This document shows positions 6,946 through 13,913 of a stretch of DNA of 14,165 bases, in pieces. Position 1 is the first letter of the stretch. Each line of letters opens with the position of its first letter. This DNA comes from Bacteroidota bacterium (GTDB taxonomy: Bacteria; Bacteroidota; Bacteroidia; Chitinophagales; UBA2359): NCBI GenBank assembly GCA_020631675.1, contig JAHDGT010000073.1, positions 1-14,165 on the forward strand. The letters run 5' to 3'. The translations under genes were made by a program, and so were the position numbers. Below the pieces are notes generated by a model that worked only from the letters and a program-made list of their open reading frames with translations, was not told the DNA's origin and made no database searches.

Positions 6946-7824
6946 CTATAAAGACAGTAAGGGTATAGTTACCTCATAGCTCATATCCTGAGTGAAACTT
7001 CGATTCATAAATCTATCCCACCAATCTTTAGGTCTACGGTGATCCATGATCAACATAGAAGCATGTGTAAGACTTAAGTATGCTTTAAGCTGGTCTTCCG
7101 CATGAATCGCATCTCTTACTTCAAAAGACAAATTTGGTGTCTCACTGAACCTATCCTCTAATTTCTCCTTCGAGGCTTCATAATGATCCGTGTGTGATTC
7201 ATCTAAATGCACACAGCTAAGGTGTGCGTCCAATTTATCAGCCAATCCCAAACTGCGGTATATGGGAACAGAATTTTCAAGTGCTTTATCAAAATCCACA
7301 GCAAAAACCAAGTGATTAGGTTCTTTGTATCGAGCATACTCCGGAATCAGTAAAACAGGCATAGGTGCTAAATCAAGCACTTTGGCTGCTGTACTGCCAA
7401 AGATTCTGTTTTTGAATCTATTTAAGCCATGTGTGCCCATTACTATTAAATCCACATCTTCTTGTTCTGCGACTTTAGCGATCAAATCCGGGGTATCTGT
7501 TCCTACTTCTGTTTGATGCTTGATCTCAACTCCTATATCCGCTATCTCTTCCATCAATCCGAATAAAGGATGCACTCTGGAATCGGTACTCGCCCAAGGC
7601 TTCGTGGTCGTTTTAGCATAAGCATCCAAAACGGAACTCGCCGATTTTACGGTCACTAAACCTGTCTGCTCATCTGTATCCGGCAATTTCATCGTCAAAG
7701 GTGACTCAATATGCAATGCGATGATCTCGGCATTTTCAAGCATCGCCATTTTCAATGCATAGATGAAGGCGTTATCCGCACAAGCCGAAAAATCAGTTGG
7801 AAATAAAATCTTGGAGATGGTCAT
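6946..7824 (-). CDS. Universal stress protein, tandem USP domains (USP-1)
   Basis: 292-residue cytosolic protein with two UspA-like domains. Domain 1 (about 1-160) opens with ISKILFPTDFSACADNA and ends with the ATP-binding signature G-2x-G-9x-G-S (GTHGLNRFKNRIFGS) and PMPVLLIPE. Domain 2 (about 170-292) keeps the fold pattern (LVFAVDFD, then IPLLSL) but has lost the glycines of the ATP motif (MDHRRPKDWWDRFMNRSF). Such proteins are usually stress- or oxygen-regulated and act by binding ATP or partners; the exact function is unknown. It is divergent from USP-2 across a 223-bp intergenic region with an FNR-like site, and convergent with fahA. Start Met is followed at once by the family's first strand. 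Confidence 0.93.
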   Translation of the reverse strand: MTISKILFPTDFSACADNAFIYALKMAMLENAEIIALHIESPLTMKLPDTDEQTGLVTVKSASSVLDAYAKTTTKPWASTDSRVHPLFGLMEEIADIGVEIKHQTEVGTDTPDLIAKVAEQEDVDLIVMGTHGLNRFKNRIFGSTAAKVLDLAPMPVLLIPEYARYKEPNHLVFAVDFDKALENSVPIYRSLGLADKLDAHLSCVHLDESHTDHYEASKEKLEDRFSETPNLSFEVRDAIHAEDQLKAYLSLTHASMLIMDHRRPKDWWDRFMNRSFTQDMSYEVTIPLLSL

Positions 7825-7884
7825 CGTGTATGGTATTAAAGTGAATCAATTTAAAATCTGAAACAAGCCCTAAAAGCTTACTGG

Positions 7885-7892
7885 CAAATTAA
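7885..7892 (-). promoter_or_regulatory. Possible -7 box for USP-1
   Basis: On the minus strand this reads TTAATTTG, one mismatch to TAnnTTTG. It is 60 bp before the USP-1 start. The FNR-like site at 7938-7949 would be centred about 55 bp upstream of the box centre, near the class I activator distance. Weak on its own. Confidence 0.25.
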
Positions 7893-7937
7893 TCGCGCTT
7901 GAACATCCTTTCTTCTGAGAAAAGTCATACTCCTTTC

Positions 7938-7949
7938 TGATTCTTATCA
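7938..7949. promoter_or_regulatory. FNR-like operator between USP-1 and USP-2
   Basis: TGAT-TCTT-ATCA: both half-sites match the FNR core (consensus TTGAT-N4-ATCAA), each with a different outer base (C on the left, T on the right). A degenerate -7 box, TGAACTTG (7972-7979), is centred 32 bp downstream towards USP-2, the class II activation geometry. The same half-sites occur at 9051-9062 and 11829-11840, and the local response regulator has an FNR-type DNA-binding domain. Binding is inferred. Confidence 0.5.
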
Positions 7950-8040
7950 TACTCCACAGGAATAAATCAGCTGAACTTGTGGTCATCAATTAATACTCAA
8001 TGGTGGTTTGGTAAACGGCTTTAAACTACCTCATAAATTC

Positions 8041-8045
8041 AGGAG
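8041..8045 (+). promoter_or_regulatory. Shine-Dalgarno-like sequence before USP-2
   Basis: AGGAG lies only 2 nt before the ATG at 8048, closer than the usual 5-9 nt. Such sequences are uncommon in this phylum and the rest of the window lacks them, so its use is uncertain. The start itself is fixed by the protein (MQRILVPTDFS). Confidence 0.3.
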
Positions 8046-8047
8046 TT

Positions 8048-9019
8048 ATGCAAAGAATCTTAGTACCGACCGATTTCTCCCCCTGTGCAGAACAGGCATT
8101 AGAGATCGCAGCTCAAATCATAAAGCGCTACCAGTCCAATGGCATATCAAACCAACTTTATTTATACCACTGTGTAGAAAAGTACGGTAAAGACGATCCA
8201 ACATCACTAAGGCAAGCAAAAGAAAAAGCTAAACAGCGTTTAGAAGCATTGCGCATCATGCTATTCAATAAGCATCAGATCAGTAGTGGCTTATACATTT
8301 CTATGGGACAATTGCTTCCTGATATAAAAGCCATTGCCAATTCCAATGAAATTTCAATGGTGGTCATGGGCTCAAATGGCAGCAGTGGCTTAGATGAGTT
8401 TCTCATTGGAAGCAATACTCAAAAAGTCATTCGCCTTTCCAATAAACCCGTGCTGGTCGTAAAGAAAACCACTCAAAAGCTTTTCAATACTCAGAAAATC
8501 GCCTTCATCAGCGACTTCAATACCGATCAATTGGATGCTTTTAAATACTGCTTGAACTTATGTAAGCAATGGGGCACTTCTTTACTCTTATTAAACATCG
8601 ACACCCCCACCGCTTTCCATGAACCCATGGGGGCAGTATGGCTAAGTATGAAGCAATTCAAATCAATTGCCGAGGAAGCCAATGTTCCAGTTGAAATGTT
8701 CAGGGAAGAGGGTAGAAATGTATACTCAGGGGTGACTTTCTTTCTTGAGCACCAAACTGTTGATGCGGTCATTATGCCTACACATGGAAGAAAAAAACTT
8801 TTGCGATTCATTCTAGGAAGTTTGACAGAATACATCGCTAATCACCTTTCTATACCTGTACTAAGTTTACCAATTACCTCTAAGGAATGTACGGTAAAAC
8901 CCGATACCGATCATAAGACTCATTTTACTGTTCCGACACCGACTACTAAAGCAATGAAAGAGATAAGACAAAGAGGGCCCGCAGGGCAAGAACCTCAAAA
9001 ACTATCAGCTCTGCTATAA
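8048..9019 (+). CDS. Universal stress protein, tandem USP domains with C-terminal tail (USP-2)
   Basis: 323 residues. Domain 1 (about 1-150) begins MQRILVPTDFSPCAEQALE and carries an intact G-2x-G-9x-G-S motif (GSNGSSGLDEFLIGS), then KPVLVVKK. Domain 2 (about 155-278) keeps most of the motif, but its first glycine is replaced by Pro (PTHGRKKLLRFILGS), then IPVLSLPI. This is the only one of the four USPs here whose second domain may still bind nucleotide. About 45 extra C-terminal residues look disordered. An FNR-like site lies about 100 bp upstream. The DUF2892 gene follows in the same direction, after 110 bp that hold its own predicted promoter. Confidence 0.93.
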   Translation: MQRILVPTDFSPCAEQALEIAAQIIKRYQSNGISNQLYLYHCVEKYGKDDPTSLRQAKEKAKQRLEALRIMLFNKHQISSGLYISMGQLLPDIKAIANSNEISMVVMGSNGSSGLDEFLIGSNTQKVIRLSNKPVLVVKKTTQKLFNTQKIAFISDFNTDQLDAFKYCLNLCKQWGTSLLLLNIDTPTAFHEPMGAVWLSMKQFKSIAEEANVPVEMFREEGRNVYSGVTFFLEHQTVDAVIMPTHGRKKLLRFILGSLTEYIANHLSIPVLSLPITSKECTVKPDTDHKTHFTVPTPTTKAMKEIRQRGPAGQEPQKLSALL

Positions 9020-9050
9020 ATGAGCGTATGATGAAAATCAAATCGCTAAC

Positions 9051-9062
9051 TGACGATCATCA
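9051..9062 (+). promoter_or_regulatory. FNR-like operator before the DUF2892 gene
   Basis: TGAC-GATC-ATCA. Over ACTGACGATCATCA it differs by a single base from the core of the 24-bp palindrome at 11823-11846, and shares its central GATC. Its centre is 33 bp before the centre of the -7 box at 9086-9093, placing it near -40. It lies inside the longer possible reading frame of the next gene and argues for the shorter protein. Confidence 0.5.
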
Positions 9063-9085
9063 ACTCCTTCCACTTCTACTCACTT

Positions 9086-9093
9086 CATCTTTG
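9086..9093 (+). promoter_or_regulatory. -7 box for the DUF2892 gene
   Basis: CATCTTTG matches TAnnTTTG except for the first base. It is 36 bp before ATG 9130 and 33 bp (centre to centre) after the FNR-like site. No -33 TTG is visible, as expected for an activator-dependent promoter. Confidence 0.45.
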
Positions 9094-9129
9094 CAGTATC
9101 ATTTCAATAATCCTTCAATATCCTTACTC

Positions 9130-9510
9130 ATGAAATATAACTTAGGAATAATCGACATCGCCATTCGCTATCTGATCTTAGCTTATTTAGGACTTTATGC
9201 GGGCTTAAGCGGTCAGCCACATTTAGCTTTATTATGTTTACCTATTTTGTTGAGTGCCATTCTGGCTTGGGATCCCATCTACTATCTTTTAGGGATAGAT
9301 CACGGAGATTGGGCAAACAACCACAGCTATGGAGTTAAAGAAGAACTCAAAGAGGGGCAAGTACATGACCCAAAAATCGAATTGCCCGATAGTGAAGATT
9401 GTAAGAAAGTCAGCAAACTCATTCCCAATGAGAGCTACAACTTGAGTTTTAAGTATTTGGACAAAAGTGGGTTGCCTGAGTCTTCTATGTGCTGCTATAG
9501 GGTAGAATAG
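9130..9510 (+). CDS. DUF2892-type small inner-membrane protein with hydrophilic tail
   Basis: 126 residues from ATG 9130. The N-terminal half fits the DUF2892 (YgaP-like membrane) pattern: MKYNLGIIDIAIRYLI, two membrane helices (about 9-27 and 31-50) with a short turn, then WDPIYYLLGID. The last 65 residues are hydrophilic (from HGDWANNHSYG) with three Cys, two of them adjacent near the end (SSMCCYRVE); I do not recognise this tail. ATG 9028 would add 34 residues (160 in total), but that stretch holds an FNR-like site and a -7 box, and the shorter start matches the family. Function unknown; DUF2892 domains often accompany rhodanese or redox proteins. A terminator follows 19 bp after the stop. 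Confidence 0.8.
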   Translation: MKYNLGIIDIAIRYLILAYLGLYAGLSGQPHLALLCLPILLSAILAWDPIYYLLGIDHGDWANNHSYGVKEELKEGQVHDPKIELPDSEDCKKVSKLIPNESYNLSFKYLDKSGLPESSMCCYRVE

Positions 9511-9529
9511 TGTATAAACTACCCGCTAT

Positions 9530-9572
9530 AAGTCATCATCCTTTTGTACGTTTTAGGGTGATGACTTTTTTT
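9530..9572 (+). terminator. Intrinsic terminator after the DUF2892 gene
   Basis: AAGTCATCA (9530-9538) pairs with TGATGACTT (9559-9567), extended by CC/GG with one mismatch, and ends in seven Ts (9566-9572). The response regulator gene converges from the right and stops at 9585; on its strand the U-run is poor. Confidence 0.85.
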
Positions 9573-9584
9573 ATTGTACCCGCC

Positions 9585-10685
9585 TCAATATTCAGCTTCT
9601 TGTCTCAACTGTAATAGGTCAGGTATAGTAATATACTTGCCTTTTATGACTATTAATCCTTCGTCTTTGAACTGCGACAAAGCTCGTATCGCAGATTCTA
9701 CCGATGTAGCACTTAATGCCGCTATATCATCTCTAGCCGCCGAAAAACTGACTCGCTTTAACTGCTTCTCTTCGTACTGTCTTAATAATTCAACATCAGC
9801 TTTGACCTCTAACTCCGCTAGAGCTAATAAAGCTTGTAGCACTCTTAATCTGACGGACTCATAAGCTATTCTTAAATTAGTCTGTGTTTGTTTTTTAATT
9901 GACTCTGCTAAATATTTTGTGCAAAAAGCAGAAATATCAATATCCCTATAGAGTAACTCAAAAAAACTCAATCTATCCAAATAATAAAGCTCGCAATCAG
10001 ATATCGCCTCAGCTGTATTTGAATACCTTTCCTCCGAGAAAAGCGCATCCATCCCTATAAATCCTCCACTCGTTTTCAAGTCTGTGATAAAGGGTCGAGC
10101 ATTCAAATTAAGTGCATATACCTTTAACTTCCCGCTGTGCACATAGTACAGCTGCTTTACCAGTTCATCTTCCTTGAACAGTCTTTGTTTAGCATCCAAG
10201 CCGCACTTCTCCCCCTTTTCAATGAAATAATCAAGCAGGCGTTTTTTAGCTGCTTCAGTACTCGCGTACAAGCCTGTACTATTAGTAGAAGATAACGCAC
10301 TCTCTTTGGAATACTTCGCTGCCTTAACTAATCTCCGCTCTATCGTTTCTAAAAGGTCTGTTTCATCAAATGGTTTGGTAATGTAATCATCCGCCCCTAA
10401 TCGCATCCCTTCTCTAATATCTTTTTTATCCGCTTTAGCCGTTAAAAAAATAAAAGGGATATGCTCAGTTTGCACATTTCTAGAAAGAATGTGCAACACC
10501 CCATAGCCATCCAGTTCAGGCATCATAATATCACATAAAACCAGATCAGGAGCGTGCTCAATGGCCTTTTTAGCTCCCATTTTTCCATTCTCCGCACAAA
10601 TGACCTCATAGCCGGCAAGCTCTATTATCTCCGCAATATTCTCTCTTAGGTCAGCTTGATCCTCTATCAATAATATCTTTTTCAT
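9585..10685 (-). CDS. Response regulator: receiver domain fused to a CRP/FNR-type DNA-binding module
   Basis: 366-residue cytosolic regulator. Receiver domain 1-120: acidic pair E8-D9, phospho-acceptor D52 (CDIMMPELDG), T82 and K104 (YITKPF). After a linker, a cyclic-nucleotide-type beta-roll (about 170-245) lacks the usual cAMP contacts (GFIGMDALF in place of FIGEL, no RS pair). A dimerisation helix (about 252-290) is followed by a Crp-type winged helix (about 313-356) aligning without gaps with E. coli FNR: DIAALSATSVESAIRALSQF, then KGKYITI. V329, E330 and R334 match FNR V208, E209, R213; FNR S212 is Ile here. There is no FNR-style Cys cluster, so phosphorylation by the adjacent kinase is the likely input. 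Its start overlaps the kinase stop (ATGA), indicating translational coupling. Likely targets are the FNR-like sites in this window. Confidence 0.93.
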   Translation of the reverse strand: MKKILLIEDQADLRENIAEIIELAGYEVICAENGKMGAKKAIEHAPDLVLCDIMMPELDGYGVLHILSRNVQTEHIPFIFLTAKADKKDIREGMRLGADDYITKPFDETDLLETIERRLVKAAKYSKESALSSTNSTGLYASTEAAKKRLLDYFIEKGEKCGLDAKQRLFKEDELVKQLYYVHSGKLKVYALNLNARPFITDLKTSGGFIGMDALFSEERYSNTAEAISDCELYYLDRLSFFELLYRDIDISAFCTKYLAESIKKQTQTNLRIAYESVRLRVLQALLALAELEVKADVELLRQYEEKQLKRVSFSAARDDIAALSATSVESAIRALSQFKDEGLIVIKGKYITIPDLLQLRQEAEY

Positions 10686-11806
10686 TCCTGCTCTTTTCTT
10701 TTGAATGTGATGCTAAAGGTCGTTCCTTTACCTAAGGTACTTTCACATTGAATCGCACCACCTAATATCTCCACATATCCTTTTACGATATGCAAACCCA
10801 GACCAGTGCCTTGAATGTTTTGCACTTCATCCGACCTGAAAAAACGGGTATACAACTGTTTCTGATCCTCTTCTGATATGCCCAGACCTTGGTCTTCTAC
10901 CGCAATGACCACACTTTCCGCAGACAGATTCGTATGCACCTTTATCTCTTTACCATCTTCAGAATACTTGATCGCATTGGATAACAGATTGATCAATATA
11001 TTGCGCATCAATTTCGGGTCCGAATACACCTTACCATCCTCATAAACTGTCGATTGAACAATGCGCTGCCCGGAACGGGTCAATGTGCTCATCTCTTCAC
11101 AAACCTCCACCACTAAGTGGTTCAGATCAAAAAACTCCAGCTTCGGATTCGTTTTCCCCTCTTCCAATTTACTCAGAGATAAAAAGTCATTCAGAATATT
11201 GTTCAAGTTCAGTACAGCCGCTTTGATGCGCTCTATATGCCGATCTCGCTTCGTCTGCTGCTCTTCTTTTGTATACTTCCCGATCAATGTAGCAGAGGTA
11301 TAGATCGTGGTCAGTGGTGTACGAAACTCATGTGAGGCCAAAGAAATGAACTTCGATTTCAGCTCATTGAGTTCTTTCTCTTTTTGAAGGGCTTCCTGGG
11401 CCAATTGAGCCATCTCCTTATCCGTAATATCGTGTACTATCCCGGTATAAACACGTTTACCGCCCACTTCAAACTCAGCCACACCTAGGCGAAAAGGGAA
11501 AACCGACCCATCTTTTCTTTTCCCCTTTACTTCACGTCCTATACCAATGATTTTTTTCTCGCCCGTTTGGTGGTAACTGTTCAGATAGCCATCATGCTCC
11601 GAATGATAAGGCTCCGGCATCAGCATCTTCACATTATTACCGATCAATTCCTCCCGCTCATAGCCGAACATCTCCGCCCCTGCCCTATTGATCGTTTCAA
11701 TGGCACCTCTATCATTTATCGTAATAATACCATCTACTGCGGTTTCAAAGATCGCCTGCAAACGCAAAGCATTCTCGCCATTGATCTTATTATAATTTCC
11801 TTCCAT
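10682..11806 (-). CDS. Soluble PAS histidine kinase, FixL-like (predicted haem PAS)
   Basis: 374 residues from ATG 11806, no membrane segment. PAS domain about 14-130, closely like the haem PAS of Bradyrhizobium FixL (MLMPEP, HDGY, IIGIGREV, GKRKDG, FTG-like YTG). With FixL H200 aligned to H71, the O2-contacting R220 falls on R91 and the distal residues I215, L236, I238 on I86, L107, V109; R206 and H214 are replaced by S77 and K85. A short coiled linker leads to HisKA (phospho-acceptor H159 in SLASHEFRTPL) and HATPase_c (N-box NLLSNAIKYS, DQGLGI, GTGLGLHIVKGY). Its probable partner is the downstream response regulator, overlapping by 4 bp. A TTG at 11824 could add six residues, but lies in the 24-bp palindrome, so I prefer the ATG. 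Haem and O2 sensing are inferred from residues. Confidence 0.93.
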   Translation of the reverse strand: MEGNYNKINGENALRLQAIFETAVDGIITINDRGAIETINRAGAEMFGYEREELIGNNVKMLMPEPYHSEHDGYLNSYHQTGEKKIIGIGREVKGKRKDGSVFPFRLGVAEFEVGGKRVYTGIVHDITDKEMAQLAQEALQKEKELNELKSKFISLASHEFRTPLTTIYTSATLIGKYTKEEQQTKRDRHIERIKAAVLNLNNILNDFLSLSKLEEGKTNPKLEFFDLNHLVVEVCEEMSTLTRSGQRIVQSTVYEDGKVYSDPKLMRNILINLLSNAIKYSEDGKEIKVHTNLSAESVVIAVEDQGLGISEEDQKQLYTRFFRSDEVQNIQGTGLGLHIVKGYVEILGGAIQCESTLGKGTTFSITFKRKEQE

Positions 11807-11822
11807 CGTTACATTAATTTTC

Positions 11823-11846
11823 AAGAACTGATGATCATCAGTTCTT
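11823..11846. promoter_or_regulatory. Perfect 24-bp palindrome with FNR-like core, between kinase and USP-3
   Basis: AAGAACTGATGA (11823-11834) is followed directly by its exact reverse complement (11835-11846). The core TGAT-GATC-ATCA (11829-11840) is FNR-like. The centre is 28 bp before the kinase ATG (autoregulation possible) and 88 bp before the USP-3 ATG. A poor -7 box, TAAGGATG (11863-11870), is centred 32 bp downstream towards USP-3. With no spacer and no T-run it is a DNA-binding site rather than an RNA hairpin. A lone half-site, ATCAGTT, is at 11878-11884. Confidence 0.7.
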
Positions 11847-11922
11847 CTACTGCGCTACATCATAAGGATGCTCGACAAATCAGTTGAAATTTACACTATC
11901 AAAAGCACAATAACCCTATAAT

Positions 11923-12822
11923 ATGAAAAAGATACTTCTACCACACGACTTATCCAATATAGCGGACAACGCATTAGAATATGCTACCCAATTCGCGAAT
12001 AAAAGTAGTTTCGACAGCATCACTGTCTTACATGTCATTCCCGAATACGAGCGCAAAAGTCCCTTTTATGATTTTGGTGCTACAGCAGCTACGAGAGACG
12101 CAAGGTTCAGCACGCCATCCGGTAAAGGGGGCTACAGTCCTTCTTATGTACCTACCGATGAAAGAGTAAGTCGCCATGCGGTAAATACCGCTTTAGAGCA
12201 CAGCTTATTAGAATCGACCAACAGTGCGGATGAGGACCACCTGCTCCGTAAAAAAGCCATTGCCTTCAACCAAAATACTTTGTCAGAGCTTTTGGAAGAA
12301 GCCGTAGACGAAAAAATCGACCTGGTCATCATGGGCACCAGTGGTACCGCGCCCCAAGGACAAGAAAGCCTGACCGCCGATTTTATGTTGAGATATGAAC
12401 AACCCATGTTGGTTATTCCTCCAAAAGCGGTTTTCAGAGGCTTGAATAAAATCGTTCACTTAACGGACCATCGCTCTTTTAATAAGTCCAGCCTTCGTTT
12501 CGTAGAAACATTGGCACAAGCACAAAATAGCGAACTCATTCTTGCCAACATTCAAAAAGAGAACCAACTCAATGCACAACAATACGCCTGCTATCAGCAA
12601 GAGATCAATGAGTTGAACCGATATGAGAAGATGAGCATGGAGTTCATCGATGATGACGCACCACTATTAGATGCCATCCTCAACTACATCGAACAGCACG
12701 ATATCGACTTACTATCTATCGTCAGTAGAAAGGGCAAGTTCGAGCATCCTGATTGCCATTTCAGCCTGGGCTTACAGCTGTGCTATGCCATAGACATCCC
12801 CCTACTGATCTTTCACGAGTAA
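11923..12822 (+). CDS. Universal stress protein, divergent tandem type (USP-3)
   Basis: 299 residues. Domain 1 (about 1-165) begins MKKILLPHDLSNIADNALEY and has a long insert (about 45-105, polar, with Gly/Ser/Pro-rich STPSGKGGYSPSY) between the first strand pair and the motif region. The ATP motif is damaged: GTSGTAPQGQESLTA keeps the first two glycines but lacks the final G-S/T. Domain 2 (about 168-299) keeps the fold ends (KIVHLTDH, then IPLLIFHE) without the motif. Nucleotide binding is therefore doubtful, unlike its neighbours. It is divergent from the kinase across a 116-bp region holding the 24-bp palindrome. USP-4 follows after 52 bp, probably in the same transcript. Confidence 0.9.
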   Translation: MKKILLPHDLSNIADNALEYATQFANKSSFDSITVLHVIPEYERKSPFYDFGATAATRDARFSTPSGKGGYSPSYVPTDERVSRHAVNTALEHSLLESTNSADEDHLLRKKAIAFNQNTLSELLEEAVDEKIDLVIMGTSGTAPQGQESLTADFMLRYEQPMLVIPPKAVFRGLNKIVHLTDHRSFNKSSLRFVETLAQAQNSELILANIQKENQLNAQQYACYQQEINELNRYEKMSMEFIDDDAPLLDAILNYIEQHDIDLLSIVSRKGKFEHPDCHFSLGLQLCYAIDIPLLIFHE

Positions 12823-12874
12823 AAGATAAGCACATCAGTAACAGCCACTTCAAACTAAAAAACAGATCAACAGC

Positions 12875-13750
12875 ATGAAAAACATATTATTACCCATAGA
12901 TAACAGTCCTTTGAGCGAATTGTCCGCACGCTACGCTTACTATTTCGCCAAAGCCTACAAAATGAGCATTCATAGCCTACACACCTACTTAGTGCCCATA
13001 CTTGAACCAACTCCCACTTCAGGAGGAGTAGTAAAAGCCATGAATGATGAGATCGTGAACGACCAATTATTCAAGCAGTCCGACTTTGCCAAGAAACTGC
13101 ATGAAATAGCTCGTCAAATGGATGCGCAGAACGTACCCATCAACCACATTATAGAACATGAGTTTCTATTGGAAAGCATCATGGAGCAGGTAGACGAAGG
13201 CGAAATAGATCTGGTCATCTCTGGCACAAGAGGAGCGAAAGGTATCCTGGGCAAGCTATTTGGCAGCAAGTCCAGCAAAATCGCAGAGATCGTAGATTGC
13301 GATGTGCTCATCGTTCCTGAGAATGCCCCTAAGCCGAATTTCAAGAAAATAGGCTTCGCATTCGATCTATTCAACGCCACTCCCGCTCTCATGGAAGTGC
13401 TTTTGAATATGGCAGAGCAGTTCAAAGCAGAACTCCGCCTCATACACGTACGCGACAACGGCATTCCTGTCACCAAAGAAATGATGAACCAACTCAAAGA
13501 TGCTTCTTGGATGGCAAGTCGCCTTAACCGGGTCAAATTAGAAATCATCGATGGTCGGAACATACCTAAAAACCTCATGCAGTATGCCGAGAACAATGAT
13601 TTGGATCTATTGGTCATGGTACACTACGAACGCGACCTCTTAGAGCAACTATTTCTCAGCAGTTACAGCAAAGAAGTTGCTAAAAAAACCAATATCCCGC
13701 TACTGATCACCCGTCAAAAACCCGCAGAAGGCGGCTGGCTATTCAGCTAA
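12875..13750 (+). CDS. Universal stress protein, tandem USP domains (USP-4)
   Basis: 291 residues. Domain 1 (about 1-155) begins MKNILLPIDNSPLSELSARY and has an intact G-2x-G-9x-G-S motif (GTRGAKGILGKLFGS), then CDVLIVPE. Domain 2 (about 160-291) has the strands (KIGFAFDLF, LRLIHVRD, IPLLITRQ) but no glycine motif (VMVHYERDLLEQLFLSS). It lacks the long insert of USP-3. It follows USP-3 by 52 bp with no operator-like palindrome or -7 box in between, so the two probably form an operon. A hairpin and then a very strong terminator follow. Confidence 0.93.
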   Translation: MKNILLPIDNSPLSELSARYAYYFAKAYKMSIHSLHTYLVPILEPTPTSGGVVKAMNDEIVNDQLFKQSDFAKKLHEIARQMDAQNVPINHIIEHEFLLESIMEQVDEGEIDLVISGTRGAKGILGKLFGSKSSKIAEIVDCDVLIVPENAPKPNFKKIGFAFDLFNATPALMEVLLNMAEQFKAELRLIHVRDNGIPVTKEMMNQLKDASWMASRLNRVKLEIIDGRNIPKNLMQYAENNDLDLLVMVHYERDLLEQLFLSSYSKEVAKKTNIPLLITRQKPAEGGWLFS

Positions 13751-13790
13751 AAACTCTTTCATAGCATACATATGACATATGCGATGCATT

Positions 13791-13834
13791 GCGAGTAGGT
13801 CCTTGCGTAAAAGTGGCCTGCTCGCTTGTGTGTG
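13791..13834 (+). terminator. Hairpin after USP-4, possible terminator
   Basis: GCGAGTAGG (13791-13799) pairs with CCTGCTCGC (13817-13825), nine pairs including one U-G, and is followed by a T/G-rich stretch (TTGTGTGTGT) rather than a pure T-run. It may be a weak terminator or a 3' stabilising hairpin of the usp transcript. Confidence 0.4.
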
Positions 13835-13855
13835 TCTATGTGTTTTCAGGCTGCG

Positions 13856-13912
13856 TTTGCCACAAAAAAGCCCGCCATAAATTTAAATTATGGCGGGCTT
13901 TTTTGTGGCAAA
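13856..13912. terminator. Long bidirectional terminator
   Basis: Perfect 25-bp arms (13856-13880 and 13888-13912) around a 7-nt AT loop, with a GCCCGCCATAA core and a run of six A/T on each side. It can terminate USP-3/USP-4 on the plus strand and the structured element and its upstream gene on the minus strand. Confidence 0.92.
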
Positions 13913-13913
13913 A

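Noticed and set aside
7967..7974. TCAGCTGA palindrome in the USP-1/USP-2 region as a second operator
   Set aside because: Only 8 bp, without the FNR spacing; expected by chance at this length.
9585..10685. cAMP-responsive CRP
   Set aside because: The usual phosphate- and ribose-contacting residues of the cyclic-nucleotide pocket are missing; a receiver domain supplies the input.
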